Below, in pieces: positions 50,462 to 59,349 of a stretch of 64,000 bases of DNA; positions within the stretch are counted from its first letter, which is position 1; every line of letters starts with the position of its first letter. The DNA is from Streptomyces musisoli (GTDB lineage: Bacteria > Actinomycetota > Actinomycetes > Streptomycetales > Streptomycetaceae), in NCBI RefSeq assembly GCF_016741855.1, contig NZ_JAERRH010000016.1, positions 62,001-126,000 on the forward strand. The letters are read 5' to 3'. The notes beneath the pieces are model-generated. The model saw nothing but the letters and a program-made list of their open reading frames with translations. It searched no databases and was not told the DNA's origin. The position numbers and the translations under genes are program-made.

Positions 50462-51241
50462 TCACGGCTTCGCGGTCAGGAACGAGTCGAGGGCGCCGGT
50501 GAGTTCGGCCGGCTTCTCCAGTGGCAGTTCGTGGCCCGCGTCCAGGACGCGCACGACCGCGTCGGGATAGGCCCTGGCCATCCGGAGCATCTGGCGCACC
50601 GGGAGCTGGACGTCGTGGTAGCCGTGCACCATCAGGGTCGGCACGGAGATCTCGCCGGCCCGGTCCAGGACGTCGAAGGCCCGCATCGCACCGTAGAGCG
50701 TCATGACGACCTCGCGCGGGGTGGCGGCGGAGGCGCGGATGTGCGCGCGGATCTCCTCGCGCGGGTAACCGGGCGCGAAGGCCCGCTGGATGTTGGCGGC
50801 CACGAACAGCTTGTACGGCACCAGCGTGGAGGCCGCCATCAGCAGCCCCCGGCCACGGCTGTAGGTCATCCGGCCGATGGAGCCCACCAGCACCATCCGC
50901 TCCACCCGCTCGGGGTGCGCGAGGGCGATCGTCTGCGCGATCATCCCGCCCATCGAGTGGCCGACCAGCACGCACCGCTCGACCCCGAGGTGGTCGAGCA
51001 GCGCGAGGACGTCCCGCGCCAGCTCGGCGATCGTGCGCACGCCGGCCCCCGTGCTCTCGCCGTGACCGCGCAGGTCCAGCCGGACCACCCGGCGCCCGGC
51101 GCAGAAGTGCGCCATCTGGTGGTCCCAGCGGTGCCGGTTCGCGGTCCAGCCGTGCACGAACACCAGGGGCGCGTCCGCCGCGTCGCGGGGGCCCTCGTCG
51201 TCGTATCTCAGCGTCGCTCCGTCGACGTCGAGCTGTGGCAT
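50462..51241 (-). CDS. Alpha/beta hydrolase
   Basis: A 259-residue alpha/beta-hydrolase. LVFVHGWTANRHRWDHQMAH is the oxyanion region, LVGHSMGGMIAQTIAL the nucleophile elbow, VHGYHDVQLPV the acid loop and DAGHELPLEKPAEL the catalytic His. ATG at 51241 with AGGAGG five nt upstream. Cytosolic. The closest families are meta-cleavage hydrolases and non-haem haloperoxidases; the substrate is not known. Confidence 0.88.
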   Translation of the reverse strand: MPQLDVDGATLRYDDEGPRDAADAPLVFVHGWTANRHRWDHQMAHFCAGRRVVRLDLRGHGESTGAGVRTIAELARDVLALLDHLGVERCVLVGHSMGGMIAQTIALAHPERVERMVLVGSIGRMTYSRGRGLLMAASTLVPYKLFVAANIQRAFAPGYPREEIRAHIRASAATPREVVMTLYGAMRAFDVLDRAGEISVPTLMVHGYHDVQLPVRQMLRMARAYPDAVVRVLDAGHELPLEKPAELTGALDSFLTAKP

Positions 51242-51409
51242 GAGGGCCTCCTGGGGTGCGGCACGGTCCGGTTACTGACGGGTACGGTAACCGGCCGCGC
51301 GGTCCCGCGTCACCGGCGTCCGGCGAGGAATCCGGCGGCGGCCGGGGAAGTCACCGAGGTCCGGATTACCCCGAATGCCGCAAAGGTGATTCCGCCCTAT
51401 CGTGCTGTC

Positions 51410-52504
51410 ATGGAGCACGCACTGAGTCCCGCGACCCTCGCCGAACTGCGGCGCCCGCGCCCCTACCCGGCGGTCTCCGTACTGACCCCGACGCACCGTG
51501 GGGAACGTGGAGGCGGCCAGGATCCGGTCCGCCTGCGCAACATGGTGACCAAGGCACGCAAACGCCTGGAGTCCGACCCCGCCGTCACCCGCGAGCGGCG
51601 CGCCGACGTCGTGGCACACCTCGACCGGGCCCTGGCCGAGGTGGACCTGGCGCACGCCGAGGACGGCCTGGTGATCTTCGCCGCACCGGGTGAGCACCAG
51701 GTGTGGTCCCTGGCCCGCCCCGTCCCCGAGCGGGTGGTGCTCTCGGACACCTTCCTCACCCGCAATCTCGTCGCCGCACAGGCCGCGGAGCGGCCGTTCT
51801 GGGTGCTGTCCGTCTCCGCGGACCGCGCCACCCTGTGGAGCGGCGGCGAGGACCGTGTGGTGCAGGACCGCTCGGGCGGCTTCCCGCTGGAGCGCCGGCA
51901 GGAGAACTTCGACCCCGAGCGCCAGATGCGTACGGGCGGCCTGCCGAGCATCTTCAGCGACGAGGGCACCAGGCAGTTCCTGCGCGAGGCGGACACCGCC
52001 ATGGGCGCGGTCCTGCGCGAGCAGCCCCGGCCGGTGTACGTCACCGGCGAGCAGGCGGCACTGTCCCTGCTGGACGAGGTCGGCAGCGTGGCCAAGGCCG
52101 CCGTCCACGTCCCGCACGGCGGCCTCGCGCAGGCGGGCCCCGACGCGGTGTGGCAGGCGCTGCGGCCGGTGCTGGAGGCCGAGGCCCACAAGGACACCAC
52201 GGCCGTGGTGCGCGAACTGACCTCGGCGCGCGGTCACCGGACGTTCGCGGCCGGTCTGGACGAGCTGTGGCAGAACGCGCGCGACGGCCGGGTCCGGCTG
52301 CTGGCGGTGGAGGAGAACTTCCGGGCCACCGTCCGCGACCTCGGCGAGCATCTCGTCCCGGCCGAACCCGGCGACCTGGACGCCCGCGACGACATCGTGG
52401 ACGAGATCGTCGAGCAGTGCCTGGAGACCGGTGCCGAGGTGCGCTTCGTGCCCGACGGCGCGCTGGGCGACGAGGACGGGATCGCGGGAGTGCTGCGGTA
52501 CTGA
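51410..52504 (+). CDS. baeRF3-type release-factor-like protein
   Basis: A 364-residue cytosolic protein. The architecture, with YPAVSVLTPTHRGERGG and a later FWVLSVSADRATLWSGG, then RPVYVTGEQAALSLLDEV and a C-terminal DARDDIVDEIVEQCLETGAE, fits the bacterial homologues of archaeo-eukaryotic release factor 1/Pelota (baeRF families), probably baeRF3. Their proposed role is rescue or modification of stalled ribosomes; it is not tested. The ATG at 51410 has TATCGT ending 6 nt upstream and no ribosome site, predicting a leaderless mRNA. Confidence 0.75.
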   Translation: MEHALSPATLAELRRPRPYPAVSVLTPTHRGERGGGQDPVRLRNMVTKARKRLESDPAVTRERRADVVAHLDRALAEVDLAHAEDGLVIFAAPGEHQVWSLARPVPERVVLSDTFLTRNLVAAQAAERPFWVLSVSADRATLWSGGEDRVVQDRSGGFPLERRQENFDPERQMRTGGLPSIFSDEGTRQFLREADTAMGAVLREQPRPVYVTGEQAALSLLDEVGSVAKAAVHVPHGGLAQAGPDAVWQALRPVLEAEAHKDTTAVVRELTSARGHRTFAAGLDELWQNARDGRVRLLAVEENFRATVRDLGEHLVPAEPGDLDARDDIVDEIVEQCLETGAEVRFVPDGALGDEDGIAGVLRY

Positions 52505-52586
52505 CCCGCCGCGCCACCGGCCCCGGGGAGCGGCCCTCGCGTCGGCGTACGCTACGGCGTGATCGTCGGCGTGAGGGAGCGCGTTC

Positions 52587-53612
52587 ATGGCTGACCTGCT
52601 GGGAGTTGCGGTACTGGGTGCCGGACACATGGGGGCCGACCACATACGACGCCTCGACCGGGTGGTCAGCGGCGCCAGGGTCGCGGCGGTGGCCGATCCC
52701 GATGCCGATCGGGCCGCGGAGGCCGCGGCCGGGCTCGACGGGGTCACCGTGCTCAAGGACCCCGTGGCGGCACTGGACGCGCCCGGAGTGGAGGCCGTCC
52801 TGATCGCCTCCCCCGGACCCGACCACGAGGAGGCCCTGCTCGCGGCCTTCCGCAGGGGCCTGCCCGTGCTGTGCGAGAAGCCCATGGTGCCGGACTCCAC
52901 AGGCGCCCTGCGGGTCCTGGAGGCGGAGGCGCGGCTCGGCCGCCGGCTGGCGCAGATCGGTTTCATGCGCCGCTACGACACGGAGTACCGGCGGCTGAAG
53001 GCCCTGCTGGACGGGGGCGGCCTGGGCCGGCCCCTGATGCTGCACTGCACCCATCGCAACGTCTCCTCCCCCGCCCGTTTCACCAGCGCCATGCTGGTCG
53101 ACAGCTCGGTCTCGCACGAGATCGACGCGGCCCGCTGGCTGCTCGGGCAGGAGCTGACTGCGGTGACCGTGCTGCGGCCCACGCCGTCCGGGGGCGCGCC
53201 CGAGGGGCTGCTCGACCCGCAGTTCGTGCTGTTCGAGACCGACGGGGGCGCACTGGTCGACGTCGAGGTCTTCGTGAACTGCGGCTTCGGCTACCAGGTG
53301 CGTTGCGAGGCCGTGTGCGAGAGGGGCAGCGCGCGGATCGGCGACGAGCACACCATGGTGGTCACCACGGCGGGCAGCGCCCGCGAGGAGGTGGCGCAGG
53401 ACTATCTCGTCCGCTTCGCCGACGCCTACGACCGCGAGGTGCAGACCTGGGTCGACGCCACCCGGAGGGGCGAGGTCACCGGTCCGAGCGTCTGGGACGG
53501 CTACGCGGCGTCCGTCGTCGCCGAGGCGGGGGTCCGGGCGCTGGAGACCGGCGCCCGGACGACCGTCGAGCCGGCACCGCGCCCGGACCTGTACGCCGGG
53601 GTCAGCCGCTGA
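52587..53612 (+). CDS. Gfo/Idh/MocA-family oxidoreductase
   Basis: A 341-residue NAD(P)-dependent dehydrogenase, similar to inositol 2-dehydrogenases. Rossmann motif VAVLGAGHMGADHIRRL, then LPVLCEKPMVPDSTG with the catalytic Lys of the EKP motif, and SVSHEIDAARWLLG supplying the second catalytic segment (Asp and His). ATG at 52587 after GAGGGAG. Substrate probably a cyclic polyol or sugar. The last 11 bp overlap the 3' end of a phospholipase remnant on the other strand. Confidence 0.92.
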   Translation: MADLLGVAVLGAGHMGADHIRRLDRVVSGARVAAVADPDADRAAEAAAGLDGVTVLKDPVAALDAPGVEAVLIASPGPDHEEALLAAFRRGLPVLCEKPMVPDSTGALRVLEAEARLGRRLAQIGFMRRYDTEYRRLKALLDGGGLGRPLMLHCTHRNVSSPARFTSAMLVDSSVSHEIDAARWLLGQELTAVTVLRPTPSGGAPEGLLDPQFVLFETDGGALVDVEVFVNCGFGYQVRCEAVCERGSARIGDEHTMVVTTAGSAREEVAQDYLVRFADAYDREVQTWVDATRRGEVTGPSVWDGYAASVVAEAGVRALETGARTTVEPAPRPDLYAGVSR

Positions 53613-53775
53613 CGCTCGCGGCGCCCGTCTCCAGGTGGCCGGTGAACCGACGCGACCAGGTCCCGCCGGAGTCGACGGTCACCGTGAAGTCGTACCAGCC
53701 GTTCTCCGGTAAGCGATCGGGGCCGGCCATGGTCAGGCTCTCGCGGCGGGGCGCCCGGCCGGGTCCCCGGGCGGC
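53602..53775 (-). pseudogene. C-terminal remnant of phosphocholine-specific phospholipase C
   Basis: The minus-strand frame reads LPENGWYDFTVTVDSGGTW and RRFTGHLETGAASVSG then stop at 53602. This is the terminal beta domain (DUF756) of Streptomyces phospholipase C. Only about 45 recognisable codons remain, with no start, and the frame runs directly from the stop of the SsgA-like gene (53776-53778). It contains a TTA codon, rare in these genomes. The body of the gene has been lost, probably by a deletion that brought the SsgA-like gene next to it. Confidence 0.75.
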
Positions 53776-54189
53776 TCACACCCCGCCAAAGAGCGTGCTC
53801 AGCCCCCGCTCCACCACCGCCGACACGTCTTCCTGGCCGCACGGCACCAGTTCGTACGTGCTCACCAGGAAGCGCCGCAGCGCCGCGGCCTGGAACAGCA
53901 GCAGGGCCATGCCGTGCGGGGAATGGAACTCCAGTACCGTCCGGGTTCGCCCGTACGGCCATATCTGCACGTCCCCGTGGCCGGCCGGGGCCCGCAGCCC
54001 CTGGTCGAGCAGGGAGCGCGCGAAGGTCCAGGTCACCTCCTCCCCGTGCAGGGCGGCCTCGGCCGGGAAGTCCAGGAACACGGCGAGGGGGTCGCCCGCG
54101 GAGTAGCGCAGGGTGGCCGGTACCGGAAGCTCCCGGTCCTCGGCGGTGACGAGTCTGGCCTGGGCGAGTTGTTCGACGGTGACGTCCAT
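53776..54189 (-). CDS. SsgA-like sporulation/cell-division regulator
   Basis: A 137-residue SALP (SsgA-like protein), a family restricted to sporulating actinomycetes that controls septum site choice and spore-wall steps. Diagnostic stretches: DPLAVFLDFPAEAALHGEEV, VTWTFARSLLDQGLRAPAG, GDVQIWPYGRTRTVLEFHSP, MALLLFQAAALRRFLVSTYE. I use the ATG at 54189; an ATG at 54195 adds two residues and neither has a strong ribosome site. Which of the SsgA-G types it belongs to is not decidable here. Confidence 0.92.
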   Translation of the reverse strand: MDVTVEQLAQARLVTAEDRELPVPATLRYSAGDPLAVFLDFPAEAALHGEEVTWTFARSLLDQGLRAPAGHGDVQIWPYGRTRTVLEFHSPHGMALLLFQAAALRRFLVSTYELVPCGQEDVSAVVERGLSTLFGGV

Positions 54190-54542
54190 GCCCATAAGGA
54201 GTGCGCGAGGGCCTGCCCCATGCCGCGAATTCCGGTCAGAGTTCGGCGGGTACCGGCCGCTCTGCCGCACCATGGAACAGAGGAGCGTCGAACACATGCT
54301 TGAACCCCGGGCGGAGGTCGTTCGCGATCGCCTCAACTCACGTAAGCGTTCTACGACTTGACGGCCACGGCGCGTACGTCATTCGTCCCCGCGGATCCCC
54401 CCGAGAAGACTCTGGCATATGCCGAAAGCACCACCGTATCGTGTGTTGCCAAATCCCTTACAGGGCGTCGCGGGCTGTGCAAGAGTCGTAATGGTCCCCC
54501 CGTCGTCCCCCGCCGTACCGTCCCCCTCATTCGGAGTGCGTC
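54190..54542. other. 353-bp divergent gap between SsgA-like and PP2C genes
   Basis: No gene. It holds the two divergent promoters. A perfect 10-bp palindrome GGCATATGCC is at 54414-54423 and could be a binding site. No clear -35/-10 pair is seen. CGGAG at the right end is the ribosome site of the phosphatase gene. Confidence 0.4.
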
Positions 54543-55979
54543 ATGCCGTCCCCAGTCTCCGCGGACCGCCCAGCCGCCCAGCCGCCAGGACGCGGCTCGG
54601 TCGAGGCGCTGATAACGCAGGCGCGGCGGCTCAAGGGCGACGTGGACGCCGTACGGCGGGACACCCGGAGCGACGGTTCGGACCCCGAGGAGCGCTGGCA
54701 GCGCGCCCTGTGCGATCTTGCCCTGCATCAACTGGACGACCTCGACGCCCACTTGGCCCAGCTCCGGGACGGTCCGCCGCCCGCTCCGGCCGAGTCCCCC
54801 GTGCCGCCCGCCGGCCGGTCCGGGCCGGCCGCGGCCCCGGGCGGTTCGCTGCTCAGCCGCGTCGGCAGCGCCGAGTGGAACCTGCTGACGGACGAGGCCA
54901 CCTGGTCCGGGGAGCTGTACGAGATCCTCGGCCTCGACCCGGACCGCCCGGCCCTGACCCTGGACGAGCTGCCCAGCCTGGTCCTGGACGAGGACCGGCC
55001 GAAGCTCACCTCGATGGTGACGGACTGCCTGGTCGACGCCAGGCCGATCGACGGCGAGTTCCGCGTCGTACGGCCCGACGGCTCCGCGCGGACCGTGCAC
55101 ATGATGGGCGAACCCGTGCTCGGCGCCGACGGCGGCACGGCCTCCATGTGGGCCGTGCTGCGCGACGTCAGCGAACTGCGCAGCAGCCAGCGGACGGTAC
55201 GCGAGACCCGTGACTCGCTGACCCGCCACCGCAGGCAGGAGCAGACCGAGCACCGGATCGCGGCAGAGTTGCAGGAAGCCGTGCTACCGCCATGGCGCGG
55301 CTCCCTGCGGCTCCCGCACCAGGGACCGGTGGCCCTGGACCTGGCCGCCCACCGCCTCCCGGTCGCGACCGCGACCGCCACCCTGATCGGCGGCGACTGG
55401 TACGAGGCCCTGGAGCTGTCCGACGGCCGGACCCTGCTCAGCGTGGGCGACCTAACCGGCCAGGGTGTGGCCGTCGCCTCCGGCATGGCGATGCTGCTCG
55501 GCGCCGTACGCGGCATGGCGATGGCCGGCACGGAGCCCGGCGAGCTGCTCACCCTCCTCAACCAGTTACTCGACACCGCCGTACAGCCCGCCCTCGGCAG
55601 CGCCGTCTGCTGCCGCTACCAGCCCGAGACCCGCACCCTGGTCTGGGCGCAGGCAGGACACCCCGCCCCGCTGCTGTACCGCGACGGGACGGGGCGCCTG
55701 CTGAACACACCCGGCGGCGTCCCCCTCGGCGCCTCCCCGGGGGCGGTCTACGGGCAGTCCGTCGTCACCCTGCGACCGGGCGACGTGCTCCTCCTGCACA
55801 CGGACGGGCTGGTGTCGGGCCACGGCAGGACGGCGGCCGTGGACCGGCTGCTCGACCTCGCACCCCGGTTCGGCGCGGCGCGCACCGCGCAGGACTGTGT
55901 GCGAACGGTCGTCGAGGAGTTCGGCGGAGCCGGGCGCGAGGACGACGCGTGCGTGCTCGTCGCCAAGGTCACCGCGTGA
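54543..55979 (+). CDS. PAS-domain PP2C (SpoIIE-type) phosphatase with a TTA codon
   Basis: A 478-residue cytosolic protein. After a Pro-rich linker, residues 105-215 form a PAS domain (WSGELYEILGLDPDRPALTL, GEFRVVRPDGSARTVHMMGE), and residues 255-476 a PPM phosphatase of the RsbU/SpoIIE type: ATLIGGDWYEALELSDGRTL, SVGDLTGQGVAVASGMAMLL and GREDDACVLVAK carry the metal-binding Asp residues. Such enzymes dephosphorylate anti-anti-sigma factors. Codon 342 is TTA (55566-55568), so translation should need the bldA tRNA, tying this gene to development. ATG at 54543 with CGGAG upstream. Confidence 0.93.
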   Translation: MPSPVSADRPAAQPPGRGSVEALITQARRLKGDVDAVRRDTRSDGSDPEERWQRALCDLALHQLDDLDAHLAQLRDGPPPAPAESPVPPAGRSGPAAAPGGSLLSRVGSAEWNLLTDEATWSGELYEILGLDPDRPALTLDELPSLVLDEDRPKLTSMVTDCLVDARPIDGEFRVVRPDGSARTVHMMGEPVLGADGGTASMWAVLRDVSELRSSQRTVRETRDSLTRHRRQEQTEHRIAAELQEAVLPPWRGSLRLPHQGPVALDLAAHRLPVATATATLIGGDWYEALELSDGRTLLSVGDLTGQGVAVASGMAMLLGAVRGMAMAGTEPGELLTLLNQLLDTAVQPALGSAVCCRYQPETRTLVWAQAGHPAPLLYRDGTGRLLNTPGGVPLGASPGAVYGQSVVTLRPGDVLLLHTDGLVSGHGRTAAVDRLLDLAPRFGAARTAQDCVRTVVEEFGGAGREDDACVLVAKVTA

Positions 55980-56088
55980 ACCGACCCGCCGGGTCACGAC
56001 ACGACATGACCGGCCGGGATCACCGAACGAACTGAACCGACGAGGTCACCGGCCTGCCAAGGTCACGGCCCGGACGGTCCGGCGGACG

Positions 56089-56115
56089 GCGCACGGGCCC
56101 CCTAGGCCCGTGCGC
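56089..56115. terminator. Hairpin terminator enclosing the NsdA-type stop codon
   Basis: Perfect 11-bp stem GCGCACGGGCC/GGCCCGTGCGC with a CCCTA loop that contains part of the minus-strand stop (CTA at 56102-56104). It lies between two convergent genes and can serve both. Confidence 0.8.
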
Positions 56116-57595
56116 TGTTGCCGTCTCCCTTGGCCCTGGGCTTGGGCAGGGCGAGCCTGATCTCCTCCCGCAGCTGGTGGATCTTCGGATAGCCGGCGTA
56201 CTCCGCGGTCAGCCGGTACATCTGCCGCAGTCGGTCCCAGGTACGACGGGAGGAGTTCGAGCCCATCGACATGAGTGCCAGCCGGGCGTAGCGGTCGGCC
56301 TGTTCGGGGTCGTCGGCGATGAAGCAGGCCGACGCCATGGAGAGATGGTCGAAGATCTTCGACCGCTCCCGCCCGTCGACGCGCAGGGCCAGGGCCTTCT
56401 CCGCGTAGTGCTGGGCGTGCGCGGCCGCACCCGGGTCGAACTCCGCCAGCGTGCGATAGGCGAGGGCCTGCATGCCGTACAGGTCCTCGTCCCTGAAGGT
56501 CTGCATCCAGTCCGGCGTCTCCGCGTCCCGGTCGGAGACGAAGAGGTCCTCCGCCCGGCCGAGCGTGCGGCGCATCGCCTGCCCCTTGCCCATCGACGCC
56601 TGCGCCCAGGCCTCGATGGTGTGGAACATCGCCTTCGTACGCGGTTGCAGACGTTCGCCGGCGCCGGACTGGGCGAGCTTCATCAGGTCCAGGGCGTCGT
56701 CGGGACGGCCGAGGTGCACCATCTGGCGGGCCGCCCGGGACAGCGCCTCACCGGCACGCGGCCGGTCACCGCCCTCCCGGGCGGCATGGGCGGCGATGAC
56801 GAAGTACTTCTGCGCCGTGGGCTCCAGGCCGACGTCGTGCGACATCCAGCCCGCGAGGACGGCGAGGTTGGCGGCGACGCCCCACAGGCGCCGCTGGAGG
56901 TGGGGTGGATGGTGATAGGCGAGCATGCCGCCCACTTCGTTGAGCTGGCCTACGACCGCCTTGCGCTGGAGCCCGCCGCCACGGGCCGCGTCCCAGGCGC
57001 GGAACACCTCGACCGAGCGTTCCAGTTCCTCGATCTCCTGCGACCCGATGGGGGCCGCCTCGTACCGGTCGAACCCGGCGGGGTCGGCGTGCAGGGGGTC
57101 GTCGAGGACAGGGGCGTCGGCCCGCAGGGCCGGGTCGGTGTGCAGCCAGTCGTGCATGGCGCTGCTGAGTGTGGATCCCGCGGCGAGCGCGGCACCCGCG
57201 CCCACCAAGCCGCGTCGGTTGAGCATGAGGTCCATTCCCGTGAATTCGGTGAGGACCGCGGCGGTCCGCTCGGGCGGCCACGGCACGCCGTCGGGATGTT
57301 CCTCGATCCCGTCGCCCTGCCGCTTCCCCGCACGCCCGTGCCGTACCAGACCGATGTCCTCGATGGTCACGACACGGCCGAGACGCTCGGTGAACAGGGC
57401 CGCCAGCACCCGCGGCACGGGATCGCGCGGGATCTCTCCCATGTCGATCCACCGCCGCACCCGGGAGGTGTCGGTCGCCAGCTGGGGGTGGCCCATGGCC
57501 GCCGCCTGCCGGTTGACCAGTCTCGCGAGTTCGCCCTTCGACCAGCCGGCCAGGCCGAACAGGTCCGCAAGGCGGGTGTTGGGTTGTCCGCTCAC
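56102..57595 (-). CDS. NsdA-family regulator (HTH plus TPR-like)
   Basis: A 497-residue regulator. The N-terminus GWSKGELARLVNRQAAAMGH and DTSRVRRWIDMGEIPRDPVP followed by RVLAALFTERLGRVV is the signature of NsdA and its paralogues, negative regulators of sporulation and antibiotic production in S. coelicolor. The rest (about 190-490) is helical repeats of TPR type, for example RAGEALSRAARQMVHLGRPD and AAAHAQHYAEKALALRVDG. GTG at 57595 after GGGGG. I cannot tell whether it is NsdA itself or a paralogue. Confidence 0.87.
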   Translation of the reverse strand: MSGQPNTRLADLFGLAGWSKGELARLVNRQAAAMGHPQLATDTSRVRRWIDMGEIPRDPVPRVLAALFTERLGRVVTIEDIGLVRHGRAGKRQGDGIEEHPDGVPWPPERTAAVLTEFTGMDLMLNRRGLVGAGAALAAGSTLSSAMHDWLHTDPALRADAPVLDDPLHADPAGFDRYEAAPIGSQEIEELERSVEVFRAWDAARGGGLQRKAVVGQLNEVGGMLAYHHPPHLQRRLWGVAANLAVLAGWMSHDVGLEPTAQKYFVIAAHAAREGGDRPRAGEALSRAARQMVHLGRPDDALDLMKLAQSGAGERLQPRTKAMFHTIEAWAQASMGKGQAMRRTLGRAEDLFVSDRDAETPDWMQTFRDEDLYGMQALAYRTLAEFDPGAAAHAQHYAEKALALRVDGRERSKIFDHLSMASACFIADDPEQADRYARLALMSMGSNSSRRTWDRLRQMYRLTAEYAGYPKIHQLREEIRLALPKPRAKGDGNSARA

Positions 57596-57928
57596 GTCAA
57601 GCCCCCAGGTTCTCGGCTGAGTTGACAGTAGCCCCGTGCAGGTTGCCGGGCGACTATTCGCCACGGTTCGCCAGGGTCCGCCAGATGGTGTGCCACTGGC
57701 CATCGGGTGTCAGGTAGGAACGAGCCACCCCGACCCGGTCGCCAGGTCCATATGGCGGCCCCATAGCGGCATATGACGGGCACATTCCCCAGGGTGTGCC
57801 CGGGCGGCCGGGCCGGGTGGGCGCACGCTCCCGAAACCACGCTCATGGGTCACGCACCCGCGAGCACGGGTTCGGAACGCGGACGTACAGGCAGGCACAG
57901 CAGGCACACGAAGGGATCTGTATCTCCC
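57596..57928. other. 333-bp divergent gap between NsdA-type and APH-like genes
   Basis: No gene. A perfect dyad GGGCACA (57778-57784)/TGTGCCC (57795-57801) lies 128-151 bp upstream of the APH-like gene, and CATATG occurs twice (near 57749 and 57770). Either may be regulatory; no confident promoter seen. Confidence 0.4.
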
Positions 57929-59074
57929 ATGTACGCAGCATCGTCCTCCGTGTCCGCCCCGCCCCGGCCGCTGCGCTCCCGTCCCGCGGGCGGCGGGCCG
58001 TACCTCGATCCGGCGGCGCGTCCGGGCGGTCCCGTGCTGGGCGCGGGCCGGCCCCGACGGATTCCGGGCCAGCCAGGCGCCCAACCGCTCAGTGGCAGGC
58101 TCGACCTGTCGGGGCCCCAGGGCGCTCAGTTGCGCACCGCGCTCGCCTCGGTGCACCGGATCTGCCCGGAGTTCGCCCCGGTGCAGGTCCTGCGGCGCAG
58201 CGGACGGTCCGTCCTCCTCGTGGGGACGACGGGGCGCAGCACGGCCGTGGCGAAGTGTCTCCTGGACCACTCGCCGGCCTGGGTGGAGCGGAGCCGGCAG
58301 GAAATAGCCGCATACCGCTCGTTCGTCCGGCACCGGCCGCCGGTCCGGGTGCCGAGGCTGATCGCGGCGGACCCGGACAACTGCACGCTCGTGATCGAGC
58401 GGATGCCGGGCCGTACGGCGGCGTTCCAGCGGCATCCGGTGGAGGCGCCGCCGCGCGCGGACATCCGGGCCGCGCTCGGCGCGATCTGCCGGGTGAACGC
58501 CTGGCGGCCCCCGGCGGGCACCTTCGACATGCCGCTGGACTACGCGGTCCGGATCTCGAGGTACCACGAACTGGGCCTGCTCACCGACCGGGACCTCGGC
58601 GATCTCCAGAAGCTGCTGCACGGCATCGCCCATGAGGTGGGCCGGCACGGCATGCTCCAGTTCTGTCACGGCGATGCCCTGCTCTCGAACATCCTGCTCT
58701 CACCGGCCGGTCCAGTGCTGGTGGACTGGGAGCACGCGGGCTGGTACCTGCCGGGGTACGACCTGGCGACGCTGTGGCTGGTCCTCGGGGACGCGCCGGT
58801 GGCGCGACGGCAGATCAGTCAGATCGCCCAGTCGGCGGGCCCGGCCTCCCGGGACGCCTTCCTGGTGAACCTGATGCTCCTGCTGACCCGGGAGATCCGC
58901 ACCTACGAGACGGCCGTGCAGCGTTCGATGCACGAGACGACCCCGGCGGCACCGGGCACGGCCCACCCGGGTGCTGCGCCGTCCGGCGAGGAACAGCGGC
59001 TGCTGCTGAGGCGGTTGCACGACGACTGCCAGATGGCCCGCAGGGCCGTCCGCGCGGCGGTCGGCACTCGCTGA
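57929..59074 (+). CDS. APH-fold phosphotransferase-like protein
   Basis: A 381-residue protein with an N-terminal disordered region of about 60 residues and a kinase-like domain of the aminoglycoside phosphotransferase type: LQFCHGDALLSNILLSPAGP with the catalytic Asp, and LVDWEHAGWYLPGYDLATLW with the metal-binding DWE in place of DFG. SVLLVGTTGRSTAVAKCLLD supplies the ATP-binding Lys. A basic C-terminal tail follows. ATG at 57929; AAGGGA is 13 nt upstream, rather far. Divergent from the NsdA-type regulator, a pairing worth checking for conservation. Substrate unknown. Confidence 0.85.
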   Translation: MYAASSSVSAPPRPLRSRPAGGGPYLDPAARPGGPVLGAGRPRRIPGQPGAQPLSGRLDLSGPQGAQLRTALASVHRICPEFAPVQVLRRSGRSVLLVGTTGRSTAVAKCLLDHSPAWVERSRQEIAAYRSFVRHRPPVRVPRLIAADPDNCTLVIERMPGRTAAFQRHPVEAPPRADIRAALGAICRVNAWRPPAGTFDMPLDYAVRISRYHELGLLTDRDLGDLQKLLHGIAHEVGRHGMLQFCHGDALLSNILLSPAGPVLVDWEHAGWYLPGYDLATLWLVLGDAPVARRQISQIAQSAGPASRDAFLVNLMLLLTREIRTYETAVQRSMHETTPAAPGTAHPGAAPSGEEQRLLLRRLHDDCQMARRAVRAAVGTR

Positions 59075-59349
59075 CGGGGACGATGGCTCCGCGGTGTGCC
59101 CTGAGCGGCGGCGCACCGCGGACCTTCGTGTTCGGGCCCTGCTCCCGGATGTCCGGCAGGGCCACTGGTGTATGCCAGTGACGCCTCGCAGGCCCGCGCT
59201 CCGCCGCCGCGAAACTCGCCGAAAACCCTCCGTGACATGGGAAATCGCCCTTCTGTCGGCATCATTGACGGATCGTCGGCAAGCCGGTAGCACTGACCCA
59301 GCTCGGCGCCGCACACCCCGCCACGCTCCGCCCGTCACAGGAGGTCGCA
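59075..59349. other. 275-bp gap before the amidase gene
   Basis: Nothing gene-like seen. AGGAGG at the right end is the ribosome site for the TTG start at 59350. Confidence 0.4.
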
